From NCBI GenBank assembly GCA_024698345.1, contig JAILRH010000002.1, positions 1 through 47,534 on the forward strand: DNA of 47,534 bases, given 5' to 3'. The position numbers and the translations under genes are program-made. A model generated the notes under the pieces. The model worked only from the letters and a program-made list of their open reading frames with translations, made no database searches and had not been told where the DNA came from. Shown in pieces: positions 8,683 through 16,829 of the stretch. Numbering within the stretch: the first letter of the stretch is position 1; each line of letters begins with the position of its first letter. Origin of the DNA: Lachnospiraceae bacterium (lineage in GTDB: Bacteria; Bacillota; Clostridia; Lachnospirales; Lachnospiraceae).

Positions 8683-9636
8683 ATGGAGAAATTAAAGGAC
8701 ATTATTGGAGAGGCAAAAACAATAGGTATTACGGGACATATCAGGCCGGACGGGGATTGTGTTGGTTCATGTCTGGCTACATACAATTATATTACAAAGA
8801 ATTTTCCGGATATTGATGTCAGGGTTTTTCTTGAATTTGTTGATAATAAGTTTTTGCTTATTGACAATGCAGATAAGATTATAACAACGGGATATGACGG
8901 AACAGAATTTGATTTGTTTATTGCACTGGATTCGGGAGATACGGACAGACTTGGAATAAACAAACCATATTTTGATAATGCAAAGAGAACACTTTGTGTT
9001 GATCATCATATCAGTAACAAAGGATATGCAGAAATAAATTATATACTTCCACAGGCGACTTCCGCATGTGAAGTTTTATATGACCTGTTGGAAGATGAAC
9101 TAATTGATCTTCCAACAGCAAAAGCGCTGTATATGGGAATTGCACATGATTCCGGTTGCTTCAGATTTAGCAGTACATCGCCAAAAACAATGAGGATTGC
9201 CGCAAATCTTATGGAAAAGGGAATCAATGTGAACGAGCTTCTTGAGAAAACATATTACAGCAAGACATATAATCAGCAAAAGATTACTGCACGTATCATG
9301 CTTGACAGTGAGAGATGCATGGAAGGAAAATTCATTTATTCATATGCGACAAAAGAACTTATGGATAAATATGATGTTACAATTCATGACCTTGATGCAG
9401 TGGTGAGTGAACTGAGGAATGTTCAGGGAGTTGAGTGCGCAATGTTTATGTACGAGACTGAGCCTATGAAGTTCAAAGTGAGCTTGAGATCAAACAGTTA
9501 TGTCAATGTGAGTGAAATTGCCATGAGTTTTGGCGGAGGCGGACATGTACGCGCTGCAGGATTCAGTATGGAAGGAAATGTGGATGACATTATAAAAAGT
9601 GTTTCTGAAAAAGTTGAAGCTCAGATTAATGGGTAG
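8683..9636 (+). CDS. nrnA: DHH/DHHA1 phosphoesterase, bifunctional oligoribonuclease/pAp phosphatase NrnA
   Basis: This 317-residue DHH-superfamily phosphoesterase has RPDGDCVGS near the N-terminus, the name-giving DHH at residues 107-109 and a C-terminal DHHA1 glycine motif FGGGGHVRAAGF. NrnA enzymes degrade short RNA oligomers and dephosphorylate 3'-phosphoadenosine-5'-phosphate (pAp); some relatives cut cyclic dinucleotides. ATG 8683 follows GGAGGT; an upstream in-frame extension into rbfA is rejected because it lacks homology. The rbfA-nrnA-truB-ribF order is characteristic of Bacillota. The exact substrate range is family inference. Confidence 0.92.
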   Translation: MEKLKDIIGEAKTIGITGHIRPDGDCVGSCLATYNYITKNFPDIDVRVFLEFVDNKFLLIDNADKIITTGYDGTEFDLFIALDSGDTDRLGINKPYFDNAKRTLCVDHHISNKGYAEINYILPQATSACEVLYDLLEDELIDLPTAKALYMGIAHDSGCFRFSSTSPKTMRIAANLMEKGINVNELLEKTYYSKTYNQQKITARIMLDSERCMEGKFIYSYATKELMDKYDVTIHDLDAVVSELRNVQGVECAMFMYETEPMKFKVSLRSNSYVNVSEIAMSFGGGGHVRAAGFSMEGNVDDIIKSVSEKVEAQING

Positions 9637-9770
9637 AGGTTGCTGTTCAGATTGATTTAGAGAAACAGAATAATCAGATTCGTGATGTAGATGTATAATG
9701 GATAATTGGCAGATGGATGATGCAGATGGATGATACAAATGCATTCGGATTTGATAAGAGGTTAGAAAAA

Positions 9771-10679
9771 ATGATAGATGGAGTTTTGAATGTTTATAAA
9801 GAACCTGGGTTCACATCCTTTGATGTTGTAGCCAAGCTTCGTGGCATTCTGAAACAGAAGAAAATAGGGCATATGGGGACGCTCGATCCTAATGCGGTGG
9901 GTGTGTTGCCGGTGTGCCTTGGCAAAGCAACAAAGTTATGTGATATGTTGTCTGCACAGGACAAAGTCTACAAGACAACAATGCTTTTAGGATACGAGAC
10001 AGATACTCAGGATATGACGGGCACGGTTCTTAACTGTGTTGACGAGAGTGAAGTCTTAAAGATTCCTGAGGCTAGGATATTTCAGGTTATAAAGAGTTAC
10101 ATTGGCGATTACAATCAGGTACCGCCTATGTATTCTGCAATAAAAATAAACGGTAAAAAATTATACGAACTTGCAAGAAAAGGCGAGACAATAGAACGTC
10201 CTGCAAGACCGGTTAAAATATTGGATATTACAATAATAAACATGGATCTTCCAAGAGTGGAAATGATTGTAAAGTGTTCAAAAGGAACTTACATAAGAAC
10301 CCTTTGTCATGACATAGGACAGGAATTGGGGTGCGGAGCAGCCATGGAAAAACTGCTTCGTTCCAATGTTGAAAGATTTGATGTGGAGGAGAGTCTGACA
10401 CTTGACCAGATAAAGGAATTGTTTGATGAGGGAAAACTCTCTGAAAAGATTATTCCTGTAGATGAGATGCTTGATGAATATTCAAAGTGTGTAATTTCAA
10501 AAGAAAATACAAAGCTTATCTACAATGGCAACAAGTTTGGACCTAGTGCAACATTACTGAAGATGAATCACAGCCACAATCAGAAGATTCGCGTATATGA
10601 TTACGAAGGTAATTTTGTCGGCTTATATAAGTACGACGGCGAAGACAAAGTCTACAAGCCGGTAAAGATGTTCTTGTAG
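9771..10679 (+). CDS. truB: tRNA pseudouridine(55) synthase TruB
   Basis: The 302-residue product is TruB, which makes pseudouridine 55 in the T-loop of tRNA. The catalytic region GHMGTLDPNAVGVLPV has the active-site Asp at residue 39. The motifs VYKTTMLLGYETDTQD, QVPPMYSAIKINGKKLYELAR and CSKGTYIRTLCHDIG follow. A TruB C-terminal/PUA-like region occupies the last 60 residues. I start at ATG 9771, where GVLNVYKEPGFTS begins at the usual place and AAGAGG lies 9 bases upstream. An ATG at 9717 would add 18 residues made largely from a short DNA duplication and has no better site. Confidence 0.95.
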   Translation: MIDGVLNVYKEPGFTSFDVVAKLRGILKQKKIGHMGTLDPNAVGVLPVCLGKATKLCDMLSAQDKVYKTTMLLGYETDTQDMTGTVLNCVDESEVLKIPEARIFQVIKSYIGDYNQVPPMYSAIKINGKKLYELARKGETIERPARPVKILDITIINMDLPRVEMIVKCSKGTYIRTLCHDIGQELGCGAAMEKLLRSNVERFDVEESLTLDQIKELFDEGKLSEKIIPVDEMLDEYSKCVISKENTKLIYNGNKFGPSATLLKMNHSHNQKIRVYDYEGNFVGLYKYDGEDKVYKPVKMFL

Positions 10680-10725
10680 GTATATAGAAACGTATATTAC
10701 AGATGCACTGTCGAACTTTTTTGAG

Positions 10726-10770
10726 AAAACATTCATATAATGAGAAACGGTTATTTTGAAAGCATCGTAT
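10726..10770 (+). repeat. 45-bp dispersed repeat, copy 1 (inverted relative to copy at 24725-24769)
   Basis: The reverse complement of 10726-10770 matches 24725-24769 at 44 of 45 positions by eye. It lies in the otherwise featureless 143-bp truB-ribF gap. No ORF covers it meaningfully. Confidence 0.88.
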
Positions 10771-10822
10771 GTACGCTTAGGAGTGTGTAATTGAGAAAAT
10801 GCAGGAAATATAGGAAGCAACA

Positions 10823-11734
10823 ATGAAGATACTGACTGATATAAAAGATGCAAAACTGAATAATACGGTGGTGACGGTAGGCAAGTTTGACGGACTTCAC
10901 AAGGGACACGCAAAACTGTTTGATGTTTTGACAGAGGTATCAGAGGGAAGAGATAAAGTCGTACTTACGTTTTCTGCAAAACCGATAGATGTGATTAACA
11001 ATATGATATCAAGGACTTTGGTTACAGAGAACGAAAAGCAGCTGCTCTGTGAGGCGAAGGGGATAGATTATTACATTTCATTACCACTGACAAAGGAATT
11101 TCTTGATTTGAGTCCTGAGGCCTTTGTGAAAAATGTTCTGGTGGATTCTCTTGATGTGAGATATTTTGTATGCGGACCGGATTTTACTTTTGGTAAGTTT
11201 GGTGCCGGCGATGTAGAATTGCTCACCAAGCTTGCAACCTATTATGGGTTTGATGTGATTGTTGTGGAAAAAGAGAGGTACAACAACACAGATATTGGAA
11301 GTACCGGAATCAGAGAAAAAATTATCCAAGGTGATATAATGATGGCAAATGAAATGCTTGGACATCCCTACAGTGTCCTTGGAAAAGTCGTGGAGGGAAA
11401 GAGGCTTGGAAGAACCATAGGGATTCCTACAGCCAACATAATACCTGATGAAAATAAGATTCTTCCGCCAAAGGGTGCATATTGTACAAGGATCATAGTG
11501 GGGGGCAAAACCTATATGGCAGTGAGCAATGTGGGCATCAATCCCACTGTTGAAGATGGAAGAGTGTTGAAGATTGAGAGCCATCTGCTTGATTTTGCGG
11601 GAGATATTTACGGTGAGATAATAAAGGTTGAATTTGCTGATTTTCTTAGAAAAGAACAGAAATTTGACGGCGTGGATGAACTGAAAAAGCAGATTCAAAA
11701 AGATATAAAAAAAGCGAGAGAAATACTTGCATAA
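10823..11734 (+). CDS. ribF: Bifunctional riboflavin kinase/FAD synthetase RibF
   Basis: The 303-residue product makes FMN from riboflavin and ATP and then FAD from FMN. The N-terminal nucleotidyltransferase domain shows VTVGKFDGLHKGH (residues about 13-25) and FVCGPDFTFGKFGAG. The C-terminal riboflavin kinase domain begins near GRTIGIPTANI (about 194) and contains the KGAYCTRI and GGKTYMAVSNVGINPT signatures. The start ATG follows AGGAAG. It completes the rbfA-nrnA-truB-ribF string. I see no FMN riboswitch upstream, so it appears to be expressed with the cluster. Confidence 0.95.
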   Translation: MKILTDIKDAKLNNTVVTVGKFDGLHKGHAKLFDVLTEVSEGRDKVVLTFSAKPIDVINNMISRTLVTENEKQLLCEAKGIDYYISLPLTKEFLDLSPEAFVKNVLVDSLDVRYFVCGPDFTFGKFGAGDVELLTKLATYYGFDVIVVEKERYNNTDIGSTGIREKIIQGDIMMANEMLGHPYSVLGKVVEGKRLGRTIGIPTANIIPDENKILPPKGAYCTRIIVGGKTYMAVSNVGINPTVEDGRVLKIESHLLDFAGDIYGEIIKVEFADFLRKEQKFDGVDELKKQIQKDIKKAREILA

Positions 11735-11755
11735 CATATTCCTTTGTGTTATCAT
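11727..11755 (+). promoter_or_regulatory. Predicted promoter for rpsO
   Basis: TTGCAT at 11727-11732, a 17-bp spacer and TATCAT at 11750-11755 (5 of 6 to the -10 consensus). The -35 box lies inside the end of ribF. Confidence 0.5.
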
Positions 11756-11758
11756 ATC

Positions 11759-11820
11759 GGAGTATGTGAACCTACACTAAGTAATAGGATACTCCAACCT
11801 TTGCTTAAGTGATAGGCGAT
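11759..11820 (+). promoter_or_regulatory. Structured rpsO leader, candidate S15 autoregulatory RNA
   Basis: GGAGTAT (11759-11765) pairs with ATACTCC (11789-11795). Inside it, CCTA (11771-11774) pairs with TAGG (11785-11788). A second CCT...TTAAGTGATAGG element follows at about 11797-11817 and resembles the first arm sequence CCT...CTAAGTAATAGG. Self-regulation of rpsO by S15 binding its mRNA is known in several bacteria, through different structures. Assignment here is inference. Confidence 0.5.
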
Positions 11821-11850
11821 ATTATTATAATTATTTAGGAGGAATCAGAC

Positions 11851-12117
11851 ATGATTACAACAGCTAAAAAAGCAGAAATCATCAAAGAATTCGGTAGAAC
11901 ACCTGAGGATACAGGTTCTCCGGAAGTACAGATTGCTATCTTAACTTTCAGAATCAGAGAGTTAACAGAGCACTTAAAAGTAAACCAGAAGGATCATCAC
12001 TCAAGACGTGGTATGTACAAGATGATCGGTAAGAGAAGAGGTTTACTTGATTACTTAAAGAAGACAGATCTTGAAGGCTACAGAGCTCTTATCGAGAAAT
12101 TAGGAATTCGTAAGTAA
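11851..12117 (+). CDS. rpsO: Small ribosomal subunit protein uS15
   Basis: The 88-residue product is S15, which binds the central domain of 16S rRNA and nucleates the platform. The family motifs [33 protein letters not shown] and [13 protein letters not shown] are all present, and the length is the normal one. AGGAGG lies 12 bases upstream of the ATG. The gene has its own promoter-like sequence, a structured leader and a strong terminator, so it is probably a monocistronic unit. Confidence 0.98.
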   Translation: MITTAKKAEIIKEFGRTPEDTGSPEVQIAILTFRIRELTEHLKVNQKDHHSRRGMYKMIGKRRGLLDYLKKTDLEGYRALIEKLGIRK

Positions 12118-12131
12118 TTTATATGAATTAT

Positions 12132-12170
12132 ACAAGAGAAGCGTTGTACTTTGTGCAACGCTTTTCTTGT
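12132..12170 (+). terminator. Intrinsic terminator after rpsO
   Basis: ACAAGAGAAGCGTTG (12132-12146) pairs with CAACGCTTTTCTTGT (12156-12170), with one G.U pair, around a 9-base loop. The T-run is inside the descending arm, so it may work in both directions. Confidence 0.85.
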
Positions 12171-12254
12171 TTCATATTCGTAATTGTTGAATCATGTCCA
12201 CCACTGTGATAAAGTGGAAAAAGGTTAACTTGTATTGGACGAAAGGGGAATGGT

Positions 12255-12929
12255 GTGCATTATTATATTGGACTTATTATAGAAGCTTTATTTTTGTTTT
12301 TTGCTGACATTGTGGCCATCAGGTATAACGAAATCAAAGCAGAGAAAACTCTTAGGGCAAAGATTCAAGCTGTAAAAGGTATGGGAAGTAAGGCAAGAAT
12401 TTATTCGGCATATATGTTTGTTGTTCTTGTTGCTACTGCTTTTTTGCTGGTGCAATATAAAGGAGATAACACAATTCTAATGAATGTAGAAAGAGTGTAT
12501 CTTATTTCTCTTATATTACCGGCGATGTTCTACGATTTGAGGGAGGAGAGAATACCTAATAAATTAGTAGTATACGGAACGATATGCAGATTGATGTTTA
12601 TTATCCCGGAAATGCTGTTGGAAGATGACATAATAATGACGTGGATTATGGAGTCGGTTGCGGTGGTGATTATGGTCTTTGTTGCTGTGGCAATTTTACT
12701 CATATACGAAGAGGCTTTTGGTATGGGAGATGTTAAGTTGTTTGCAGTGATGGGGGCATATCTTGGAATTGGCGGGCTGTTTGCCGCGATGTTTTATACC
12801 GGAATTTTGTCGGGGATTGCATCAGTGTTTTTGATTATTTTAAGAAGAAAGAAATTAAAGGATACAATGAAGTATGCGCCTTTCATTGTTTGGGGAACAA
12901 TTATTGCAATATTTGTTTTTGGAGCGTAA
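12255..12929 (+). CDS. Prepilin peptidase (type IV leader peptidase, A24 family)
   Basis: This 224-residue membrane protein has the two aspartates of A24 aspartic proteases: Asp94 in YDLREERIPN and Asp159 in the GxGD motif GMGDVK. Hydrophobic segments lie at about 3-22, 50-66, 79-93, 118-150, 165-190 and 207-223. A24 peptidases cut the leader of type IV pilins and related pseudopilins at the inner membrane. The N-methyltransferase domain of PilD is absent, so it is of the short TadV/CpaA-like type. The start is GTG at 12255 after AGGGG. No pilus, tad or competence gene is in this window; it sits alone between the rpsO terminator and its own terminator, so its substrates are unknown. Confidence 0.88.
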   Translation: MHYYIGLIIEALFLFFADIVAIRYNEIKAEKTLRAKIQAVKGMGSKARIYSAYMFVVLVATAFLLVQYKGDNTILMNVERVYLISLILPAMFYDLREERIPNKLVVYGTICRLMFIIPEMLLEDDIIMTWIMESVAVVIMVFVAVAILLIYEEAFGMGDVKLFAVMGAYLGIGGLFAAMFYTGILSGIASVFLIILRRKKLKDTMKYAPFIVWGTIIAIFVFGA

Positions 12930-12960
12930 CAATTAAAAAATGAAAGTTACTTTGATAAAG

Positions 12961-12989
12961 GCAGGGACGATATTCGCCCTTGCTTTTTA
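12961..12989 (+). terminator. Intrinsic terminator after the prepilin peptidase gene
   Basis: GCAGGG-a-CGA pairs with TCG-CCC-t-TGC (one bulged T) around a short loop and is followed by TTTTT. Confidence 0.75.
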
Positions 12990-13008
12990 TTATGTAAATT
13001 AGTATAAT
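12980..13008 (+). promoter_or_regulatory. Possible pnp promoter with consensus -10
   Basis: TATAAT at 13003-13008 is preceded at 17 bp by TTGCTT (12980-12985), a weak -35 that overlaps the terminator. A second TTGACA at about 13049 has no good -10 partner. Confidence 0.45.
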
Positions 13009-13111
13009 ATTATAGATTGTGTATGTAAATTTGTGAACGGTTTTGTGATTGACAAAATGGTTGATTGCAATAACAGACATTGTAACAAGATGACAGTGTG
13101 ACAAGAATTTT

Positions 13112-13164
13112 CCGAGACCACTGAAAAGTAAATAAGTTTATTGTTTGTTTTTCAGTAGTTTCGG
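13112..13164 (+). promoter_or_regulatory. Long hairpin in the pnp 5' leader
   Basis: A 16-base arm at 13112-13127 (CCGAGACCACTGAAAA) pairs with 13149-13164 (TTTTCAGTAGTTTCGG), with one wobble and one mismatch. No T-run follows, so it is not a terminator. In E. coli a leader stem of pnp is cut by RNase III and used for PNPase autoregulation; a similar role here is inference. The rest of the 12990-13251 leader holds only a small AT hairpin at 13221-13239. Confidence 0.6.
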
Positions 13165-13251
13165 CAAATAGCCGTTTTACAATTTGCATTTAATGCAGGA
13201 GAAATAATATAAGGAGAAAAGTTACTTTAGTTAAGTGACAAAAGAGTGATT

Positions 13252-15339
13252 ATGTACAAGACATTTACTATGGAACTTGCCGGCAGAACACTTCGTGTTG
13301 ATATTGGAAGAGTTGCTGCACAGGCAAACGGTGCTGCTTTTATTCAGTACGGTGACACTACAGTATTATCTACAGCTACAGCTTCTGACAAGCCAAGAGA
13401 TGGAATTGACTTTTTCCCACTCTCAGTTGAGTTTGAAGAGAAGATGTACGCAGTTGGAAAAATCCCTGGTGGATTTAATAAGAGAGAAGGAAAGGCTTCA
13501 GAGAATGCGGTTCTTACATCAAGAGTTATCGACCGTCCTATGAGACCTTTATTCCCAAAGGATTACAGAAATGATGTTACACTTAACAACTTAGTTATGG
13601 CTGTTGATCCTGAGTGCAGACCTGAATTGGTTGGTATGCTTGGTTCAGCTATTGCTACATGTATTTCTGATATTCCATTTGACGGACCATGTGCTATGAC
13701 ACAGGTTGGTTTAGTTGATGGTGAGTTTGTTGTTAACCCAAGCCAGAAAGTTTGGAAAGAGGGAGACTTACAGCTTACAGTTGCATCAACAAGAGAAAAA
13801 GTTATCATGATTGAGGCAGGAGCAAATATCGTTCCTGAAGCAAAGATGATTGAAGCTATCTATATGGCTCATGATGTTAACCAGACTATTATTGATTTCA
13901 TTGATAAGATGGTTGCTGAGTGTGGTAAGCCAAAACATGAATATGAGTCATGTGCAATACCTGAAGAGTTATTTGCTGCTATCAAGGAAATTGTTACTCC
14001 TGAAGCTATGGAAGAAGCAGTATTTACAGATGTTAAGCAGGTAAGAGAAGAAAACATCAGACAGATTACAGAGAAGTTAGAAGAAGCTTTTGCTGAGAAT
14101 GAAGAGTGGCTTGCAGTTCTTCCTGAAGCTATCTACCAGTATCAGAAGAAGACAGTTCGTAAGATGATCTTAAAAGATCACAAGCGTCCTGACGGAAGAG
14201 CAATCGACCAGATCAGACCACTTGCAGCAGAGGTTGACATTATTCCTAGAGTTCACGGTTCTGCTATGTTTACAAGAGGACAGACACAGATTTGTAACGT
14301 ATGTACTCTTGCACCATTATCAGAAGCTCAGAAGATTGACGGTCTTGATGAGAACGAGACAACAAAGAGATATATGCACCACTACAACTTCCCATCATAC
14401 TCTGTAGGTGAGACAAAGCCTTCAAGAGGACCGGGACGTAGAGAAATCGGACATGGAGCATTGGCAGAGAAGGCTCTTATGCCTGTACTTCCATCAGAAG
14501 CAGAGTTCCCATACTCAATCAGAACTGTATCAGAGACATTTGAGTCAAACGGTTCTACATCAATGGCTTCTACATGTTCATCATGTATGTCACTTATGGC
14601 AGCAGGTGTTCCAATCAAAGCTATGGTAGCAGGTATTTCATGTGGTCTTGTTACAGGTGAGACAGATGATGATTACATCGTTCTTACAGATATCCAGGGA
14701 CTTGAAGATTTCTTCGGTGATATGGACTTTAAGGTAACAGGTACAACAGAAGGTATCACAGCTATCCAGATGGATATCAAGATTCACGGTCTTACAAGAC
14801 CAATCGTTGAGGAGGCTATCAGAAGAACAAGAGAAGCAAGACTTTACATCATGGATACATGTATGAAGCCTGCTATCGCTGAGCCAAGACCAACAGTTGG
14901 TGAGTACGCACCAAAGATTATCCAGATTCAGATTGACCCTGCAAAGATTGGCGATGTTGTTGGACAGAGAGGAAAGACAATCAACGCTATTATCGAAGAG
15001 ACAGGTGTTAAGATTGATATCACAGATGACGGTGCTGTTTCAGTTTGTGGCGTTGAGAAGGCTGCAATGGATAAGGCAGTTAAATATATCGAAACAATTA
15101 CAACAGACTTCGAAGAGGGAATGATCTTTGAAGGAAAGGTTGTAAGCATCAAAGAGTTTGGTGCATTTATAGAGTTTGCACCTGGCAAAGAAGGTATGGT
15201 TCATATCTCTAAGATTGCAAAAGAAAGAATCAATCACGTTGAGGATGTTCTTACTTTGGGTGATGTTGTTAAATGTAAATGCCTTGGAAAAGATAAGATG
15301 GGACGTATCAGTTTCTCTATCAAAGATTGCGAACAGTAA
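13252..15339 (+). CDS. pnp: Polyribonucleotide nucleotidyltransferase (PNPase)
   Basis: The 695-residue product is PNPase, the phosphorolytic 3'-5' exoribonuclease of mRNA decay. Two RNase PH-like domains are visible: the first begins MELAGRTLRVDIGRVAAQANG; the second contains RPDGRAIDQIRPL and the catalytic-core segments GETKPSRGPGRREIGHGALA and FESNGSTSMASTCSSCMSL. A KH domain (IGDVVGQRGKTINAIIEETG) and an S1 domain (GKVVSIKEFGAFIEFAPGKEGMVHIS) follow at about 560-690. The start is taken as ATG 13252 (MYKTF), the conserved family start, rather than the GTG two codons upstream. It has its own long leader and a terminator behind it. Confidence 0.97.
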   Translation: MYKTFTMELAGRTLRVDIGRVAAQANGAAFIQYGDTTVLSTATASDKPRDGIDFFPLSVEFEEKMYAVGKIPGGFNKREGKASENAVLTSRVIDRPMRPLFPKDYRNDVTLNNLVMAVDPECRPELVGMLGSAIATCISDIPFDGPCAMTQVGLVDGEFVVNPSQKVWKEGDLQLTVASTREKVIMIEAGANIVPEAKMIEAIYMAHDVNQTIIDFIDKMVAECGKPKHEYESCAIPEELFAAIKEIVTPEAMEEAVFTDVKQVREENIRQITEKLEEAFAENEEWLAVLPEAIYQYQKKTVRKMILKDHKRPDGRAIDQIRPLAAEVDIIPRVHGSAMFTRGQTQICNVCTLAPLSEAQKIDGLDENETTKRYMHHYNFPSYSVGETKPSRGPGRREIGHGALAEKALMPVLPSEAEFPYSIRTVSETFESNGSTSMASTCSSCMSLMAAGVPIKAMVAGISCGLVTGETDDDYIVLTDIQGLEDFFGDMDFKVTGTTEGITAIQMDIKIHGLTRPIVEEAIRRTREARLYIMDTCMKPAIAEPRPTVGEYAPKIIQIQIDPAKIGDVVGQRGKTINAIIEETGVKIDITDDGAVSVCGVEKAAMDKAVKYIETITTDFEEGMIFEGKVVSIKEFGAFIEFAPGKEGMVHISKIAKERINHVEDVLTLGDVVKCKCLGKDKMGRISFSIKDCEQ

Positions 15340-15372
15340 TCTGACGGGTTTACGTATTTTAGAAAGTAATCA

Positions 15373-15406
15373 GACACAGGGTGCAGCAATGTACCTTGTG
15401 TCTTTT
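15373..15406 (+). terminator. Intrinsic terminator after pnp
   Basis: GACACAGGGT (15373-15382) pairs with ACCTTGTGTC (15393-15402), with one G.U, and is followed by TTTT. Confidence 0.85.
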
Positions 15407-15465
15407 GTGTAATCGATATATTCAGACAGATTGATTTGTGCAAATGGTATTATGAATTGGTGGAA

Positions 15466-15501
15466 ATTACATTTTCTATTTGTAGAAATTACATTTTGTT
15501 T
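15466..15501 (+). repeat. Short direct repeats upstream of the small membrane protein gene
   Basis: AAATTACATTTT occurs twice, at about 15466 and 15490, with a partial third copy (AATTACA) near 15505, giving a rough 24-bp period. Confidence 0.5.
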
Positions 15502-15524
15502 GTTGGAATTACAGAGGATTTATT

Positions 15525-15758
15525 ATGGATAAAATAAAGATAGGAAAGATATTTAATCATATTTCAACTGTTATTTTTGTGATATGGATATTAGTTCTTT
15601 TTTTGTATCCACTGATGAAAGACATGGATTTGAAAACATACATTGTAATTATGGGTATTATCTTCGTTTTGTTTTGTGCAAGTGTTGTCATTTCCAATAT
15701 TTGCCTGAAGGATTACAAAGAGGATAAATTTACTGAGAAGACAGGAAGAGACGAATAA
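15525..15758 (+). CDS. Small two-helix membrane protein, unknown function
   Basis: The 77-residue protein has two predicted membrane segments (about residues 13-31 and 37-58) and charged ends, with a lysine-rich N-terminus and an acidic C-terminus. I do not recognise a family. ATG 15525 follows AGAGGA with a 6-base spacer. The stop lies 22 bp before the cysteine-synthase-family gene, so the two are probably co-transcribed, but nothing in the sequence ties it to sulfur metabolism. Confidence 0.7.
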   Translation: MDKIKIGKIFNHISTVIFVIWILVLFLYPLMKDMDLKTYIVIMGIIFVLFCASVVISNICLKDYKEDKFTEKTGRDE

Positions 15759-15780
15759 TTCTTTATATAGGAGCAAAAAA

Positions 15781-16707
15781 ATGGTATATGATAATGTGTT
15801 ACAGGCAATTGGCCACACACCGATGATCAGACTTAATCGTATGGTTGATGACGATATGGCGGAAGTGCTTGTGAAATTTGAAGGATTAAATGTTGGCGGG
15901 TCGATAAAAACAAGAACTGCATACAATATGATTCGCGCCGCAGAGAAAAAAGGATTAATAAACAAAGATACTATTATTGTTGAGCCTACAAGCGGCAATC
16001 AGGGAATAGGTCTTGCGTTGGTTGGAGCGGTAAAAGGATATAAGACGGTTATTATTATGCCGGACTCTGTAAGTGAGGAGAGAAGAAAACTTGTTGAACA
16101 TTATGGAGCAACTGTCAAACTGATACATGACCACGGAGATATAGGGGCATGTATAGATGAGTGTCTGCAGACGGCTTTGCAAATGGCGAAAGAGGATGAC
16201 AGGGTGTTTGTTCCTCAGCAGTTTGAAAATCCTAACAATACAAGAGCTCACAAGCACCATACAGGGCTTGAGATAATGGAACAGGTTGAGGGTGATATTC
16301 ACGGATTTTGTTCCGGAATAGGAACAGGAGGAACTATCACCGGAATTGGCGAAGTGTTAAAGGCGCAGTATCCTGATATTGAAATTTGGGCAGTTGAGCC
16401 TGAACATGCGGCAATTCTTGCCGGAGGCGATATTGGAACTCACCTTCAGATGGGCATTGGTGATGGTATTATTCCTGAGATCCTCAATCAGGAGATTTAT
16501 GATGATATCTATATTGTTACAGATGAAGAGGCTATCAACACAGCCAAGGATCTTGCAAGACTGGAAGGTCTTATGTGTGGAATATCATCGGGGACTAATG
16601 TTGCAGCGGCTTTGAAACTTGCAAAGAAGTTGGGAAAAGGAAAAACTGTTGTTACAGTACTGCCTGACACTGCCGAGAGATATTTCTCTACACCGCTGTT
16701 TGAATAA
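15781..16707 (+). CDS. cysK: Cysteine synthase family PLP enzyme (O-acetylserine sulfhydrylase-like)
   Basis: This 308-residue fold-type II PLP enzyme has the Schiff-base Lys43 in GGSIKTR, the substrate/PLP loop PTSGNQG, the glycine-rich phosphate loop GTGGTITGIG and a C-terminus (LPDTAERYFSTPLF) typical of CysK. CysK makes cysteine from O-acetylserine and sulfide. Two motifs differ from the common versions: the residue after the PLP lysine is Thr instead of the usual Asp (SVKDR), and the Asn-loop is SGNQG instead of SGNTG. A related activity using another activated substrate is therefore possible. It is followed by an O-acetylhomoserine sulfhydrylase gene, which supports a role in sulfur assimilation. 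Confidence 0.87.
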   Translation: MVYDNVLQAIGHTPMIRLNRMVDDDMAEVLVKFEGLNVGGSIKTRTAYNMIRAAEKKGLINKDTIIVEPTSGNQGIGLALVGAVKGYKTVIIMPDSVSEERRKLVEHYGATVKLIHDHGDIGACIDECLQTALQMAKEDDRVFVPQQFENPNNTRAHKHHTGLEIMEQVEGDIHGFCSGIGTGGTITGIGEVLKAQYPDIEIWAVEPEHAAILAGGDIGTHLQMGIGDGIIPEILNQEIYDDIYIVTDEEAINTAKDLARLEGLMCGISSGTNVAAALKLAKKLGKGKTVVTVLPDTAERYFSTPLFE

Positions 16708-16829
16708 GATGTCGTAATTTTGATGATTGCATTAAGAGTCAAACACATAAAGTTTTATATGTTTATTAATCATAAAAGAAATAATATAGAAATTTATAAT
16801 ATGGAAATGAATAATATGGAGGTATAAAG

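Noticed and set aside
10680-10822. FMN riboswitch before ribF
   Set aside because: None of the conserved FMN-element blocks can be seen. The gap instead holds the 45-bp dispersed repeat.
16708-16829. S-box, T-box or terminator between cysK and metY
   Set aside because: No conserved riboswitch core is visible. The hairpin at about 16741-16764 is purely A/T, has almost no loop and no U-tract.
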